From the NCBI GenBank assembly GCA_021851405.1, contig JAJZDW010000012.1:22086-86085 (forward strand): a stretch of 64,000 nucleotides of DNA. The letters are read 5' to 3'. Source of the stretch: Pseudomonadota bacterium. GTDB taxonomy: Bacteria > Pseudomonadota > Gammaproteobacteria > Steroidobacterales > Steroidobacteraceae. A model generated the notes under the pieces. That model did no database searches. It worked only from the letters and a program-made list of their open reading frames with translations, and had not been told where the DNA came from. Made by a program: the position numbers and the translations under genes. Within the stretch, counting starts at the first letter, position 1, and every line of letters begins with the position of its first letter. Shown one piece after another: positions 34,905 through 45,430 of this stretch.

Positions 34905-35990
34905 GTGGCTCGACGAACCCCGTTATTCGCTATTCATCAGTCCGCCGGTGCACGTCTCGTGGATTTCGGCGGCTGGGACATGCCCTTGCAGTACGGCTCG
35001 CTGCTCGCCGAGCACCATGCGGTGCGCCGCGCCGCCGGCCTGTTTGACGTCTCGCACATGTGCGTCGTGGACCTCGAGGGCGAGGGGGTACGGCCGTTCC
35101 TGCTGAAGGTCTTCGCCAACGACGTCGGCAAGCTCAGCGTCCCGGGCAAGGCGCTCTATGGGTGTCTGCTCAACGAGCGCGGCGGCGTCATTGACGATCT
35201 GATCGTGTATTACCTCGGCGAGCAGTGGTTTCGCGTCGTGGTCAATGCCGGAACCCGCGACAAGGATCTTGCCTGGATACGCCGCCACGCCGAGCCGTAC
35301 GGCCTCACGGTGCGCGAACGGACCGACCTGGCGATGCTCGCCGTGCAGGGGCCCGAGGCGCGCACACGTCTCGCCGCGCTCTTGCCGCCGCCGCTCGCCG
35401 AGCGCGCCCTGGCGCTCGGAGCGTTCTTCGGCGCGGAGCTCGGCCGCTGGTTCGTCTCGCGCACCGGGTACACCGGCGAGGACGGCTTTGAGGTCATGGT
35501 GCCGGTCGAGGAGGCCGAGGCGCTGTGGCGCGCGCTGGTCGCGGCCGGCGTGCTGCCCTGTGGCCTCGGCGCGCGCGATACGCTGCGCCTGGAGGCCGGC
35601 ATGAACCTCTATGGCAACGACATGGACGAGACCACCAACCCGCTCGAATCCGGGCTCGCCTGGACGGTGGCCATGAGTGCTCCGCGGGCCTTCATCGGCC
35701 GCGAGGCGCTCGAGGCGGTGCGTGCGCGCGGGCTGGAGCACAAACTCGTCGGACTGGTCCTCGAGGAGCGTGGCGTGCTGCGCTCGCACCAGCGCGTGCT
35801 CGCAGCGGGCATCGGTGAGGGGCAGATCACCAGCGGCACGTTTTCCCCGACGCTCGAGCGCTCCATCGCGCTGGCGCGCGTCCCGATCGCCGCGCCCGAT
35901 CAGGTACAGGTCGAGGTGCGCGGCAAGCCGCTGGCCGCACGCGTCGTCAAACCGCCCTTCGTGCGGCACGGCAAGTCGCTCATCGGCTGA
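34905..35990 (+). CDS. gcvT: Glycine cleavage system T protein (aminomethyltransferase)
   Basis: A 361-residue GcvT that transfers the methylene group from aminomethyl-lipoyl H protein to tetrahydrofolate, releasing ammonia. It starts at GTG 34905 with GGAGG five bases upstream ([30 protein letters not shown]). The folate-binding aminomethyltransferase core ([47 protein letters not shown]) is complete, and a C-terminal barrel domain follows. First gene of the riboswitch-controlled operon. Confidence 0.97.
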   Translation: MARRTPLFAIHQSAGARLVDFGGWDMPLQYGSLLAEHHAVRRAAGLFDVSHMCVVDLEGEGVRPFLLKVFANDVGKLSVPGKALYGCLLNERGGVIDDLIVYYLGEQWFRVVVNAGTRDKDLAWIRRHAEPYGLTVRERTDLAMLAVQGPEARTRLAALLPPPLAERALALGAFFGAELGRWFVSRTGYTGEDGFEVMVPVEEAEALWRALVAAGVLPCGLGARDTLRLEAGMNLYGNDMDETTNPLESGLAWTVAMSAPRAFIGREALEAVRARGLEHKLVGLVLEERGVLRSHQRVLAAGIGEGQITSGTFSPTLERSIALARVPIAAPDQVQVEVRGKPLAARVVKPPFVRHGKSLIG

Positions 35991-36070
35991 GCCGCGCACC
36001 GCCCGAGTGGCAGATCCATCGCCTTCATTCACACACATACATCCATCGATTCGACTCCACGGAGCGTCGC

Positions 36071-36460
36071 ATGAGCAAGGTTCCTTCCGATCTCAAATAC
36101 ACGCGGACCCACGAATGGTTGCGGACGCTGCCCGACGGCACCGTCGAGGTTGGCATCACCGACCACGCGCAGCATTCCCTCGGCGACTTGGTGTTCGTCG
36201 AGGTCCCCGAAGCGGGCCGCACGGTGACTGCGGGCGAGCCGTTCGCCGTGGTCGAGTCGGTCAAAGCAGCCTCCGACGTCTACGCGCCGCTCAGCGGTGA
36301 GGTCACCGAGGGCAACGGTGCGCTCGCCGGGGCGCCCGAGACGCTGAACACCGATCCTTACGGCGCCGGCTGGCTCGCTCGGCTGCGCCCTGCAGGAGCG
36401 CTGCCGGGGCTGCTGTCGGCCGCCGAGTACGAGAAGCTCACCGCCGAGGAGGGCGACTGA
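36071..36460 (+). CDS. gcvH: Glycine cleavage system H protein
   Basis: A 129-residue lipoyl carrier. The lipoylated lysine is Lys65 in [17 protein letters not shown], and the N-terminal YTRTHEWLR pattern is typical. It shuttles the aminomethyl group between P, T and L proteins. The gcvPA ATG overlaps its stop by one base (TGATG). AGCGTCGC precedes the ATG, only a weak ribosome site. Confidence 0.98.
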   Translation: MSKVPSDLKYTRTHEWLRTLPDGTVEVGITDHAQHSLGDLVFVEVPEAGRTVTAGEPFAVVESVKAASDVYAPLSGEVTEGNGALAGAPETLNTDPYGAGWLARLRPAGALPGLLSAAEYEKLTAEEGD

Positions 36461-37833
36461 TGGCCTTCGTGCCGCATACCCGCGCGGACGTCGCGGCGAT
36501 GCTCGAGGTCATCGGGGTCGATGGCATCGAGCGGCTCTTCGAGGAGATTCCCGCGAACTTGCGCATCGGAGCGCTCGAGGGCGTGCCCGAGGCGCTCAAC
36601 GAGATGCAGCTGGCACGGCTGATGGGCGAGCGTTCGCGCCGGGACGGGCGGCCGCTGTGCTTCATTGGCGCCGGCGCGTACGAGCACCACATTCCCTCGG
36701 CGGTCTGGGCGCTGGCGACGCGCGGGGAGTTCTACAGCGCCTATACGCCGTACCAGGCCGAGGCCAGCCAGGGAACGCTGCAGCTGCTGTACGAATTCCA
36801 GACCATGATGACCAACCTGACGGGCATGGAGGTCTCCAACGCGTCGCTGTACGACGGCGGTAGTGCGCTCGCCGAGGCCGCCCTGATGGCCGTGCGGGCC
36901 AACCGGCACTCGCGCTCGCAGCGCATTCTCGTGCCGCGTACGGTGCACCCGTATTACCGTCGCGCCGCGCTCGCCATCGCCGGCAATCAGGGCGTGACGT
37001 TCGAGGAGGTGCCGTATTCGGCCGAAGGCGGCAGTACGGCGCTTCAGGCGCTCGAGCGCTACGCCGCGGAGGACATCACCGCGCTCGTCATCCAGCAGCC
37101 GAACGTGTTCGGCCGACTCGAGGACGTGGACGCGCTCACCGATTGGGCGCATGCCCACAAGATTCTCGTCGTGGCCGTGGTCAACCCGGTCTCCCTGGCG
37201 CTGCTGAAGCCGCCCGGCCAGTGGGGTCGCGAGGGCGCCGACATCGTGGTCGGGGACGGCCAGCCGCTCGGCATTCCGCTGTCTTCCGGCGGGCCGTATT
37301 TCGGCTTCATGACCACGCGCATGGCCTACGTGCGCCAGATGCCCGGTCGCATCGTCGGGCGCACGGTGGATGCCGACGGTGAGGGTGGGTTCACGCTGAC
37401 GCTGCAGGCGCGCGAGCAGCACATCCGTCGTGCTAAAGCCACCTCGAACATCTGCACCAACCAGGGACTGATGGTCACGGCGGCCACCATCCATCTGTCG
37501 CTGCTTGGGGCCGAGGGCCTGCGGCGCACCGCGGTCGCCTCGCATGCGCGCACCGGGGAGCTGCTGCGGGCGCTGACCGGCGTGCCCGGGGTGCGCCGGG
37601 TGTTCCCGCTGCCGGTGTTTCACGAGGCGGTGATCGGCCTGGAGCGGCCCGTGGCGCCGCTGCTCGAGCGACTCGCCGCGCGCGGCGTGCTCGGCGGCTG
37701 GGACCTCGCCGAACACTACCCGGAACTCGGGCACGCGCTGCTGGTGTGCGCCACCGAGACCAAGACCCAAGAGGACATCGAGCGCTACGTGACGGTGCTC
37801 GAGGAATGCCTGCGCGAAGCGCAGGCCGCCTGA
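36460..37833 (+). CDS. gcvPA: Glycine dehydrogenase (decarboxylating) subunit 1
   Basis: A 457-residue N-terminal-half P protein. It has the start [58 protein letters not shown] and [23 protein letters not shown], all of GcvPA. It lacks the PLP lysine, which is in subunit 2; the two form the heterotetrameric decarboxylase. The split form contrasts with the single-chain GcvP of enteric bacteria. Confidence 0.97.
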   Translation: MAFVPHTRADVAAMLEVIGVDGIERLFEEIPANLRIGALEGVPEALNEMQLARLMGERSRRDGRPLCFIGAGAYEHHIPSAVWALATRGEFYSAYTPYQAEASQGTLQLLYEFQTMMTNLTGMEVSNASLYDGGSALAEAALMAVRANRHSRSQRILVPRTVHPYYRRAALAIAGNQGVTFEEVPYSAEGGSTALQALERYAAEDITALVIQQPNVFGRLEDVDALTDWAHAHKILVVAVVNPVSLALLKPPGQWGREGADIVVGDGQPLGIPLSSGGPYFGFMTTRMAYVRQMPGRIVGRTVDADGEGGFTLTLQAREQHIRRAKATSNICTNQGLMVTAATIHLSLLGAEGLRRTAVASHARTGELLRALTGVPGVRRVFPLPVFHEAVIGLERPVAPLLERLAARGVLGGWDLAEHYPELGHALLVCATETKTQEDIERYVTVLEECLREAQAA

Positions 37834-37848
37834 TCCGAAGAGACTCCG

Positions 37849-39336
37849 ATGAGCACTGAACGAACCAACCGACTGGAAAAGCTGATTTTCGAATACTCCG
37901 TGCCCGGACGCGGCGCGGAGGACCAGTGGCCGAGCCCGCCGGCCGCGGCGAGCACGGCGGATCTGCCCGCCGCGCAGCTGCGCGGCACGCCCCCCCTGTT
38001 GCCCGAGGTGAGCGAGCTCGAGACCGTGCGGCACTTCACCCGGCTCTCGCAGCTGAACTTCTCGATCGACACGAACTTCTATCCGCTCGGTTCGTGCACG
38101 ATGAAATACAACCCCAAGGCGTGCAACCAGTACGCCATGCTGCCGGAGTTCCTCGGGCGCCATCCGCTCGCGCCGGAATCCGCCGGCCAGGGGGTGCTCG
38201 AGTGCCTGTTCGAGCTGCAGGAGATGCTCAAGGCGGTCACCGGTATGCAGGCGGTGGCGCTGAGCCCGATGGCCGGCGCCCAGGGCGAGTACGCCGGTGT
38301 GGCCATGATCCGTGCCTATCACCGGGCGCGCGGCGACCTGGAGCGCAACGAGATCATCGTGCCCGAGGCGGCGCATGGCACCAACCCCGCCACCGCGACC
38401 ATGTGCGGCTGCGTGGTTCGCGAGGTCCCGGTCGATGCCGACGGTGACGTCGATCTGGCCGCGCTCAAGGCCGCGGTCGGCCCGAAAACCGCCGGCATCA
38501 TGCTGACCAACCCCTCGACGCTCGGGGTGTTCGAGCGGCGCATCGAGGAAGTGGCCCGCACCGTGCACGCCGCGGGTGGGTTGCTCTACTACGATGGAGC
38601 CAACCTCAACGCCATCCTCGGCAAGGTTCGCCCCGGTGACATGGGCTTTGACGTCATTCACGTCAATCTGCACAAGACCTTCTCCACGCCGCACGGCGGC
38701 GGCGGACCGGGTGCCGGTCCGGTGGGTGTCTCCGCGCGGCTCGTGCCCTTCCTGCCGGTGCCGATCGTGGCACGCGAAGAGGGTCGCTACGTGTGGTTGA
38801 CCGAGCGCGATCGGCCGCAGTCGATCGGGCGGCTCTCGACCTTCGCGGGCAACGTCGGGGTGCTGCTGCGGGCGTACATCTACATGCGCATGCTCGGTCG
38901 CGACGGCATGGCCAAGGTCGGCGAGTACGCGACGCTCAACGCCAACTACCTGCTCGCGCGCCTGACCCGCTCGGGCTTCGATGCCGCCTATCCGAAGCGG
39001 CGCGCCAGCCACGAGTTCATCATCACCGTGAAGCGCCAGGCGCGCGAACTCGGGGTGACGGCCATGGACTTCGCCAAGCGGCTGCTGGATCATGGTCAGC
39101 ATGCGCCGACCACGTATTTCCCGCTGCTGGTGCCGGAATGCCTGTTGATCGAGCCGACCGAGACGGAGAGCAAGGCCGCGCTCGATGCGTTCGTGGAGGC
39201 GATGGCGCAGATCCTCACCGAGGCGACGCAAGAACCCGAGCAGGTCCGCAGCGCTCCGCATACCATGCCGGTACGGCGGCTCGACGACGTCCGGGCGGCC
39301 AAGCAGCTGGACCTGGCGTGGAAAGCGGCCCCGTAG
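37849..39336 (+). CDS. gcvPB: Glycine dehydrogenase (decarboxylating) subunit 2
   Basis: A 495-residue C-terminal-half P protein that carries the PLP cofactor on Lys276 in [20 protein letters not shown]. Other blocks: [37 protein letters not shown] and NPSTLGVFE. It follows gcvPA by 15 bases and its last codons overlap dgkA. No lpd (L protein) gene is in the window; the complex would share it with 2-oxoacid dehydrogenases. Confidence 0.97.
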   Translation: MSTERTNRLEKLIFEYSVPGRGAEDQWPSPPAAASTADLPAAQLRGTPPLLPEVSELETVRHFTRLSQLNFSIDTNFYPLGSCTMKYNPKACNQYAMLPEFLGRHPLAPESAGQGVLECLFELQEMLKAVTGMQAVALSPMAGAQGEYAGVAMIRAYHRARGDLERNEIIVPEAAHGTNPATATMCGCVVREVPVDADGDVDLAALKAAVGPKTAGIMLTNPSTLGVFERRIEEVARTVHAAGGLLYYDGANLNAILGKVRPGDMGFDVIHVNLHKTFSTPHGGGGPGAGPVGVSARLVPFLPVPIVAREEGRYVWLTERDRPQSIGRLSTFAGNVGVLLRAYIYMRMLGRDGMAKVGEYATLNANYLLARLTRSGFDAAYPKRRASHEFIITVKRQARELGVTAMDFAKRLLDHGQHAPTTYFPLLVPECLLIEPTETESKAALDAFVEAMAQILTEATQEPEQVRSAPHTMPVRRLDDVRAAKQLDLAWKAAP

Positions 39337-39704
39337 CGATCGAGCGGTACAAACCCAGAGGCCTCAAGCGACTGCTGCGCGCCTTCGGCGCCAGCGGCCG
39401 GGGGCTGGCAGGGGCATTTCGCGAGGAGGCCGCATTTCGCCAGGAACTGGCGTTCGCAGCCCTCGCCGTGCCGCTGGCGCTGTGGCTCGGCCATGACGGT
39501 ACCCAGCGCGCGCTGCTCGTCGCTCCGGTGCTGCTGATCCTGATCGTGGAGTTGATCAACAGCGCCATCGAGGCGACCGTCGATCGCATCGGGCTCGAGC
39601 GCCATGCGCTCGCCGGTCTGGCCAAGGACATCGGCTCGGCGGCCGTGCTGATGTCATTCGGATTGCTGGCGGTTGTGTGGCTGCTGGTGCTGCTGGGGCG
39701 CTAG
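39318..39704 (+). CDS. dgkA: Diacylglycerol kinase
   Basis: A 128-residue integral membrane kinase with three helices. The family signature [15 protein letters not shown] (catalytic Glu and metal-binding region) is at about residues 75-90, preceded by [10 protein letters not shown]. It phosphorylates diacylglycerol to phosphatidic acid. The only usable start, GTG 39318, overlaps the gcvPB end by 19 bases, implying expression as part of the gcv operon. Length matches E. coli DgkA (122). Confidence 0.93.
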   Translation: MESGPVAIERYKPRGLKRLLRAFGASGRGLAGAFREEAAFRQELAFAALAVPLALWLGHDGTQRALLVAPVLLILIVELINSAIEATVDRIGLERHALAGLAKDIGSAAVLMSFGLLAVVWLLVLLGR

Positions 39705-39726
39705 CGCAATGTCATCCGGGGGGACG

Positions 39727-42612
39727 ATGCGAGTGCTGCGAGTATTCTGTCTGTCCGTGCTCACACTGGCGGTGGGCTCGACCGCGCTGGCCGGCGCCGC
39801 GCCTGCTGCGCCGCCGGCGCATCCGGCCCTGCCCTCGGCCGTGGCCGCCCACTTGGCGCGCCAGGCCGCGGCGCTCGAGTCCAATCCAACCTGGGCCGCA
39901 ACGCTCGCGCGCATCGCCAGTAGCGTGGTGGCGATCAACTTCAACCAGGACCGCGCCTTCGACACCGACGTGAACGAGACCGCGCAGGCCACCGGTTTCG
40001 TGGTCGACGCCAAACGCGGCATCATCCTCACCAACCGCCACGTCGTGACGCCGGGGCCGGTCACCGCGACGGCCACGTTCCTCGACCGCGAACAGATCCC
40101 GATCTACCCGATTTACCGCGATCCGGTGCACGACTTCGGTTTCTACCGCTTTGATCCGAAAAAACTGCGCTACATCCACCCCAAGGCGCTGAAACTCGAT
40201 CCGGCCGGTGCCCGGGTGGGGCGCGAGATCCGCGTGATCGGCAACAATGCCGGGGAGCAGCTGTCGATTCTGGCGGGCACGCTCGCGCGGCTGCACCGCC
40301 GGGCACCGTACTACGGGTTCGGCAACTACAACGACTTCAACACGTTCTACCTGCAGGCCGCCTCGGGCACCTCCGGGGGCTCCTCGGGCTCCCCGGTCAT
40401 CGACATCCGGGGCCACGTCGTGGCGCTCAATGCCGGCGGGGCGAGCAATGCCGCCTCGAGCTTCTATCTGCCGCTCGCGCCGGTGCAGCGGGCGCTGCGG
40501 CTGATCCAGCAAGGCAAGCCGGTCACCCGCGGCACGCTCTACACGATCTTTCACTACATCCCCTTCGATGAGCTCGAGCGGCTCGGCCTGCCGCGGCCGG
40601 TCGAGACCGCGGTGCGCAAGGTGTTCCCGCAGCGCACCGGCATGCTCGTGGTGAGCACCGTGCTCGGCGGCTCACCGAGCGCGCGGGTGCTGCAGCCGGG
40701 GGATATCCTGGTGCGTCTCGATGGGCACTACGTGACGACCTTCGAGCCGCTTGAGCGCATGCTCGATGCGGCGGTGGGCCGCCAGGTGACGCTGCAGATC
40801 GAGCGCGGCGGCCACGCGCTCACCGTGCGTCTGCCGGTCGGGGATCTCAATGCGCTCGCACCGAGTGCCTACGTGCAGTTCGGCGATGCCGTGGTGAACA
40901 CGCTCTCGTACGAGATGGCGCTGCAGTTGAACGTGCCGCCGCGCGGGGTGTGGGTCGCCAATCCCGGCTTCGTGTTCGGCGCCGCCGGCGTGCCGCGCGG
41001 GGCGGTGATCCACGACATCGATTCCTGGCCGATCGACAATCTGCAGGATTTCCGCCACGCCCTCGCGCGGCTCGCCGACGGCGAGTACGCCACCGTGCGC
41101 TTCACGCTCGCGAGCGATCCGAACAGTACCCAGCTGGCCTATTTCCGCATGGACCGGCGCTGGTTCCCGGCCGAGTACTGCGTGCGCAACGACACGCTCG
41201 GCCTCTGGCCGTGCAAGATGCTGCCGGCCGGACCGCCGCCGCTGCCGCACCCGGTGAGCGCGACGGGCTTTCCGGTCTATCGCAATCCGCTGCTGACGCG
41301 GTTGGCGCACTCGCTGGTGTCGGTGACCTTCAGCATGCCGTACTCGATCTCCGGGGTGACCGAGCACTACTATCACGGCACCGGACTCGTGGTGGACGCC
41401 AAGCGCGGCTGGGTGGTGGTCGACCGCAACACGGTGCCGGTGTCCCTCGGCGATGTCACGATTACTTTTGCCGGCACGATGCAGGTGCCGGGCCGGGTGG
41501 TGTACGTCAGTCCCATCCACAACCTCGCCGTGGTCGCCTACGATCCGCGCCTCATCGGTTCGACGCCCGTGCGCTCCGCGCGCCTGCGCCCCGCGCGGCT
41601 CGCCTCCGGGGAGCCGATCAACGTGGTCGGTATCGGGGATGACAACGATCTGCATTTCCGCCGCACCGAGATCTCGAGCATCGAGCCGCTCGAGCTGCCA
41701 CTGTCGCGCACGATGCGCTTTCGCGACACCAACATCGAGAGTATTCAGCTGGTCAACCCGCCGAAGAGCTTCGACGGGGTGCTCACCGACCGGCACGGCA
41801 ATGTGCTCGGGCTGTGGTCGAGCTTTGCGTTCGATACCGCGACCGGTGTCGGCCAGGACCTGCAGGGCGTGCCGATCGAACCGGTGCGCGACATGCTCGC
41901 ACGCATGCGCAGCGGCCAGCCGCTGCACTCGCTTGACGTGGAGCTCGCGCCCACGCCGCTCTCGAGCGCGCGCCTGATCGGACTGACACCGTTCTGGGCC
42001 CAGCGGCTCGCCGCACAGAGCGCCACGCGGCGCGTCGTGTTGACGGTCATTCGCACCACCGGCGGCTCCCCGGCGTCCCGGCTGCTCGAGCCGGGCGACC
42101 TGCTGCTCGCCATCAATGGGCACGTCGTGACCCGCTTCGAGCAGGTCGAGCAGGCCACCTCGGGTCACCGCAGCGTACGATTGACCGTGTGGCGGGGCCA
42201 GGAGGCGCTCACGATCACGGTGCCGACCGTGGTGCTCTCTGGCACCGAGCTGCGGCGCGTGGTGCAGTGGGCTGGCGCTACGCTGCAGCGTCCCTTCCAC
42301 TCCATGCTGGCACAGCGTGGGGTGCCGCCGTACGGAGTGTACGTGGATAACTTTGAGTACGGCTCACCGGCCTCGCGCTATGGCCTGTTCGCGGGGTTGC
42401 GCATCGTCGCGGTGGACGGCAGGCCGACGCCGGATCTCGATGCGTTCCTGACCGCCGTGACCCACCGGCCGGATCATGCCTCGGTGCGCATCACGGCCCT
42501 CGGCTGGAACAATGCGCCGCAGGTCATCACGTTGACGCTCGACAACCACTACTGGCCGGCCTACGAGCTGCTGCGCACGGCGCACGGCTGGGTACGGCGC
42601 GCGCTGCACTGA
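39727..42612 (+). CDS. Double HtrA-type serine protease with PDZ domains, Nma111-like
   Basis: A 961-residue exported protein. Residues 1-24 are a signal peptide (ATG 39727, with GGGGGG upstream). A trypsin-like domain follows with triad His105 (TNRHVV), Asp136 (YRDPVHDFGF) and Ser220 (SGGSSGSPV), then a PDZ domain (about 310-385) and a second PDZ-like region. A second protease-like domain (about 535-740) is degenerate: His is replaced (DRNTV) and no GxSG motif remains. Further PDZ domains (about 755-830 and 870-940) close the protein. This order, size and the phrases IPIYRDPVHDFGF and GEQLSILAG match yeast Nma111/Ynm3 rather than ordinary DegP. Probable periplasmic protein quality control. 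Confidence 0.88.
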   Translation: MRVLRVFCLSVLTLAVGSTALAGAAPAAPPAHPALPSAVAAHLARQAAALESNPTWAATLARIASSVVAINFNQDRAFDTDVNETAQATGFVVDAKRGIILTNRHVVTPGPVTATATFLDREQIPIYPIYRDPVHDFGFYRFDPKKLRYIHPKALKLDPAGARVGREIRVIGNNAGEQLSILAGTLARLHRRAPYYGFGNYNDFNTFYLQAASGTSGGSSGSPVIDIRGHVVALNAGGASNAASSFYLPLAPVQRALRLIQQGKPVTRGTLYTIFHYIPFDELERLGLPRPVETAVRKVFPQRTGMLVVSTVLGGSPSARVLQPGDILVRLDGHYVTTFEPLERMLDAAVGRQVTLQIERGGHALTVRLPVGDLNALAPSAYVQFGDAVVNTLSYEMALQLNVPPRGVWVANPGFVFGAAGVPRGAVIHDIDSWPIDNLQDFRHALARLADGEYATVRFTLASDPNSTQLAYFRMDRRWFPAEYCVRNDTLGLWPCKMLPAGPPPLPHPVSATGFPVYRNPLLTRLAHSLVSVTFSMPYSISGVTEHYYHGTGLVVDAKRGWVVVDRNTVPVSLGDVTITFAGTMQVPGRVVYVSPIHNLAVVAYDPRLIGSTPVRSARLRPARLASGEPINVVGIGDDNDLHFRRTEISSIEPLELPLSRTMRFRDTNIESIQLVNPPKSFDGVLTDRHGNVLGLWSSFAFDTATGVGQDLQGVPIEPVRDMLARMRSGQPLHSLDVELAPTPLSSARLIGLTPFWAQRLAAQSATRRVVLTVIRTTGGSPASRLLEPGDLLLAINGHVVTRFEQVEQATSGHRSVRLTVWRGQEALTITVPTVVLSGTELRRVVQWAGATLQRPFHSMLAQRGVPPYGVYVDNFEYGSPASRYGLFAGLRIVAVDGRPTPDLDAFLTAVTHRPDHASVRITALGWNNAPQVITLTLDNHYWPAYELLRTAHGWVRRALH

Positions 42613-42633
42613 GCGCAGGGGCGGAGCGTTCGG

Positions 42634-43623
42634 ATGGGGCCCATTGCATCGGCGGATCTGCAGGCCGCCCTCGACGCACTGCGCGCCGGGGAGCTGGTCG
42701 CCTTCCCGACCGAAACCGTGTACGGACTCGGCGCCGATGCACGCAATCCCGCGGCGGTGCGGCGCATCTTCGCGGTCAAGGGCCGCCCCGCAAGCCACCC
42801 GGTGATCGTGCACCTGCAGAGCCTCCGGGAGCTCTCGGGCTGGGCGCGGCACGTGCCGCCCGCGGCTCAGCGGCTGGCCGAGCGGTTCTGGCCCGGGCCG
42901 TTGACGCTGGTGCTGCCGCGCTCGCCCGAGGTCGATGACAGTGTGACCGGCGGTCAGGACACGGTGGCGGTGCGCGTTCCGGCGCACCCCGTGGCCCAGC
43001 AACTGCTTGCCGCCTTCGGCGGCGGGCTTGCCGCGCCGTCCGCCAATCGCTACGGCCGCGTCTCCCCGACCCGGGCCGAGCACGTGCGCGAGGAACTCGG
43101 CACGGCGGTACCGGTGGTGCTCGATGGCGGGGAGTGCCCGATTGGCCTGGAATCGACCATCGTGGCATTCCAGGACGGCACGGCGCGCTTGTTGCGCCCG
43201 GGCCGGATCACCGCCGGGGAGATCCGCGCACAGCTCGGGTCGTTGCAGATCGGCGCCGATGCGGCCTCGCCGCGCGTGCCGGGCAGCACGGCGGCCCATT
43301 ATGCCCCGGCCACCGCGCTCGAGATCGTGCCCGCCGAGCGGCTCGAGGCCCGCAGCGCAGCGCTTGCGCAAGCCGGCCGGCGCGTGGCGGTGTTGGCCCA
43401 GCGCGCCCCGCGAGTCGCGCTGGCGGGCGTGACTTGGATCGATGCCACGGCGCTCGCCGAGCGCTATGGTCATGACTTGTATGCGCACCTGCGCGCCCTC
43501 GACACGAGCGGCTGCGAGCGCATCCTGGTGCAGGAAGTGCCGCAAGGCGATGAATGGGAGGCGATCCGCGACCGACTGCACCGTGCGGCCGTCGGCGCCG
43601 CCGCGCCCGGAGATACCCCATGA
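42634..43623 (+). CDS. L-threonylcarbamoyladenylate synthase (Sua5 type)
   Basis: A 329-residue Sua5/YwlC-type enzyme making threonylcarbamoyl-AMP from threonine, bicarbonate and ATP for the t6A37 modification of tRNAs. The YrdC domain (residues 1-205) has GELVAFPTETVYGLGADA, KGRP, PGPLTLVL and APSANRYGRVSPT; a linker and a C-terminal Sua5 domain follow (SPRVPGSTAAHYAP...). The two-domain form is longer than E. coli TsaC. It follows the protease by 21 bases and overlaps the decarboxylase (ATGA). Confidence 0.95.
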   Translation: MGPIASADLQAALDALRAGELVAFPTETVYGLGADARNPAAVRRIFAVKGRPASHPVIVHLQSLRELSGWARHVPPAAQRLAERFWPGPLTLVLPRSPEVDDSVTGGQDTVAVRVPAHPVAQQLLAAFGGGLAAPSANRYGRVSPTRAEHVREELGTAVPVVLDGGECPIGLESTIVAFQDGTARLLRPGRITAGEIRAQLGSLQIGADAASPRVPGSTAAHYAPATALEIVPAERLEARSAALAQAGRRVAVLAQRAPRVALAGVTWIDATALAERYGHDLYAHLRALDTSGCERILVQEVPQGDEWEAIRDRLHRAAVGAAAPGDTP

Positions 43624-44801
43624 GCGTCCGTCGCAGTCGTTTCGTCGATCCGTTCCAACCCGCGGAGGTCCGCCGGCTGGTGCGTCAGTTCGGCTCCCCG
43701 CTGCTCATCCTCGACTGTGAGCGCGTGCGCGTGCAGTACCGCAAGCTGCGCGCCGCGCTCGGGCGGGTCGACCTGCACTATGCGCTGAAGCCCATGCCGC
43801 ACGCGGCGGTCGTGCAGACCGTGCTCGCCGAGGGTGGATTCCTCGATCTGGCCACCACCGGGGAGGTGCAGCTGGTCCGCCGGCTCGGCGTCGATCCGGC
43901 GCGCTGTATTCACACGCATCCGATCAAACGGCCGCAGGACATCCGCAATGCACTCGAATTCGGCGTGCGGACCTTCGTGGCCGACAACCCAGATGAGGTG
44001 CGTAAGTTCGAGCAATTCTCCGACCGCGCCGAGTTGCTGTTGCGCGTCTCGTTCAGGAGCCCCGGGGCCGTGTGCGACCTGTCGCGCAAGTTCGGCTGCG
44101 ATCCGGAGGATGTGCTGGAGCTGGCGCGACTCGCCGCGGAGCTCGGCATCACCGTGCGTGGCCTGAGCTTTCACGTCGGTTCGCAGGCGGGGGATTCGGC
44201 CAAACACGTCGAGGCACTCGACGCCTGCGCGCAGCTGATGGCCGCGGGCCGGCGGCGCAAGCTCGGCGTGCTCGACACGCTCGACATCGGCGGGGGATTC
44301 CCGATCGACTACACCCAGCCGGTGCAGGACATCGAGCGCTTCTGTGAACCGCTGCGCAGCGCACTCGAGGCGCTGCCGAAGCGCGTGCGGGTGATCGCTG
44401 AGCCGGGGCGCTTCATCGTCGGCCCGGCCGCGCTGGGGGTCGCCTCGGTCATGGGCCGCGCACGCCGCGAGGGACACTGGTGGTACTACCTCGATGACGG
44501 GCTGTACGGCTCCTACAGCGGCCAGCTGTTCGATCACGCCCGCTACCCGGTGGAGCCGCTGAAGGACTCCGAGGAGCGTCTGCCCTCGGTGCTCGCCGGG
44601 CCGACCTGCGACAGCATCGATGTCATCGCCGAGAACCTGATGCTGCCGAAGCTCGAGGCGGGCGATCTGATCGTCGGGCGTGCCATGGGTGCGTACACCT
44701 GGGCGAGCGCCACGGAATTCAACTTCTTTCCCAAGGCCACCGTTGTCGCGGTGAACCTCACGCCGGGAGACTCCGGCATGGTGATGCCCTTTCCGCTGTA
44801 A
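43620..44801 (+). CDS. PLP-dependent ornithine/lysine-type decarboxylase (fold III)
   Basis: A 393-residue alanine-racemase-fold decarboxylase of the Orn/DAP/Arg group 2 family. The PLP lysine is Lys57 in YALKPMPH; other sites are SFHVGSQ, DIGGGFPIDY, EPGRFIVGPA and the catalytic Cys in GPTCDSIDV. The pattern is closest to eukaryotic-type ornithine decarboxylases and bacterial lysine/ornithine decarboxylases, which make putrescine or cadaverine. Exact specificity is open. Putrescine from it could feed the homospermidine synthase at 1.8 kb. Confidence 0.88.
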   Translation: MSVRRSRFVDPFQPAEVRRLVRQFGSPLLILDCERVRVQYRKLRAALGRVDLHYALKPMPHAAVVQTVLAEGGFLDLATTGEVQLVRRLGVDPARCIHTHPIKRPQDIRNALEFGVRTFVADNPDEVRKFEQFSDRAELLLRVSFRSPGAVCDLSRKFGCDPEDVLELARLAAELGITVRGLSFHVGSQAGDSAKHVEALDACAQLMAAGRRRKLGVLDTLDIGGGFPIDYTQPVQDIERFCEPLRSALEALPKRVRVIAEPGRFIVGPAALGVASVMGRARREGHWWYYLDDGLYGSYSGQLFDHARYPVEPLKDSEERLPSVLAGPTCDSIDVIAENLMLPKLEAGDLIVGRAMGAYTWASATEFNFFPKATVVAVNLTPGDSGMVMPFPL

Positions 44802-44824
44802 CGCGCCGCTGTGAGGCGCAGGGA

Positions 44825-45430
44825 GTGAACCGCGTGCTGCGCAACGTCGTTTTCGATATCGGCTGGGTGTTCGTACACCTCGACACCGCGCCCTTTCTTC
44901 AGTTTCTGCGCGAACATGGGGCCGACGCCCGTGACCTGAACTCGGTGCTCACGCAGGTCGCGCTGCACGAGCACGAGTGCGGCCGGCTCACCGGGCGTGC
45001 TCTGCTCGAGCGCTTCGCGGGACTGGCGCGCCGGCCGATGGATCTTCAGGCCGCGCACGAGCGCTGGACGAGCATGTTCGAGCTGCAACCGCGGATGGTG
45101 CGGCTCGCTGAACGCTTGAGCGAGCGCTACCGGGTGTTTTTGCTCTCCAACATCGGGGATCTGCACTGGGCGCACCTGTCGCGCGAGTACGGTGTGCACC
45201 GCATCGGCCATGGCGCGTTGCCCTCGTTCCTCGCCGGCGTCATGAAACCCGACGCGGGCATCTACGCCGAGGCAGAACGGCGCTTCGCGCTCGAACCTGC
45301 GGCCACGGTGTTCATCGATGATCGCGCCGAGAACGTACAGGCGGCGCGTCAGCGCGGCTGGCAGGCGATCGAACACACCGGGTACGCCTCGACCGTGAGC
45401 GCGCTCGGGGCGCTGGGAGTGGCATGCTGA
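44825..45430 (+). CDS. HAD-superfamily hydrolase (YihX-like)
   Basis: A 201-residue HAD subfamily IA protein. Motif I is VVFDIGWVF, the DxG form seen in YihX-type phosphatases; motif II is LLSNI; motif III/IV are KPDAGIY and FIDDRAENV. These act on small phosphates such as alpha-glucose 1-phosphate; the substrate here is unknown. GTG 44825 is used, but GTG 44834 (starting MLRNVVFDIG) has better spacing to GGGAG and may be the real start. It overlaps the HIT gene by seven bases. Confidence 0.85.
   Translation: MNRVLRNVVFDIGWVFVHLDTAPFLQFLREHGADARDLNSVLTQVALHEHECGRLTGRALLERFAGLARRPMDLQAAHERWTSMFELQPRMVRLAERLSERYRVFLLSNIGDLHWAHLSREYGVHRIGHGALPSFLAGVMKPDAGIYAEAERRFALEPAATVFIDDRAENVQAARQRGWQAIEHTGYASTVSALGALGVAC

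Noticed and set aside
40672..42300. A 542-codon minus-strand frame across the double HtrA protease
   Set aside because: Shadow frame with repetitive Arg/His composition; the plus-strand protease has a signal peptide and intact triad.
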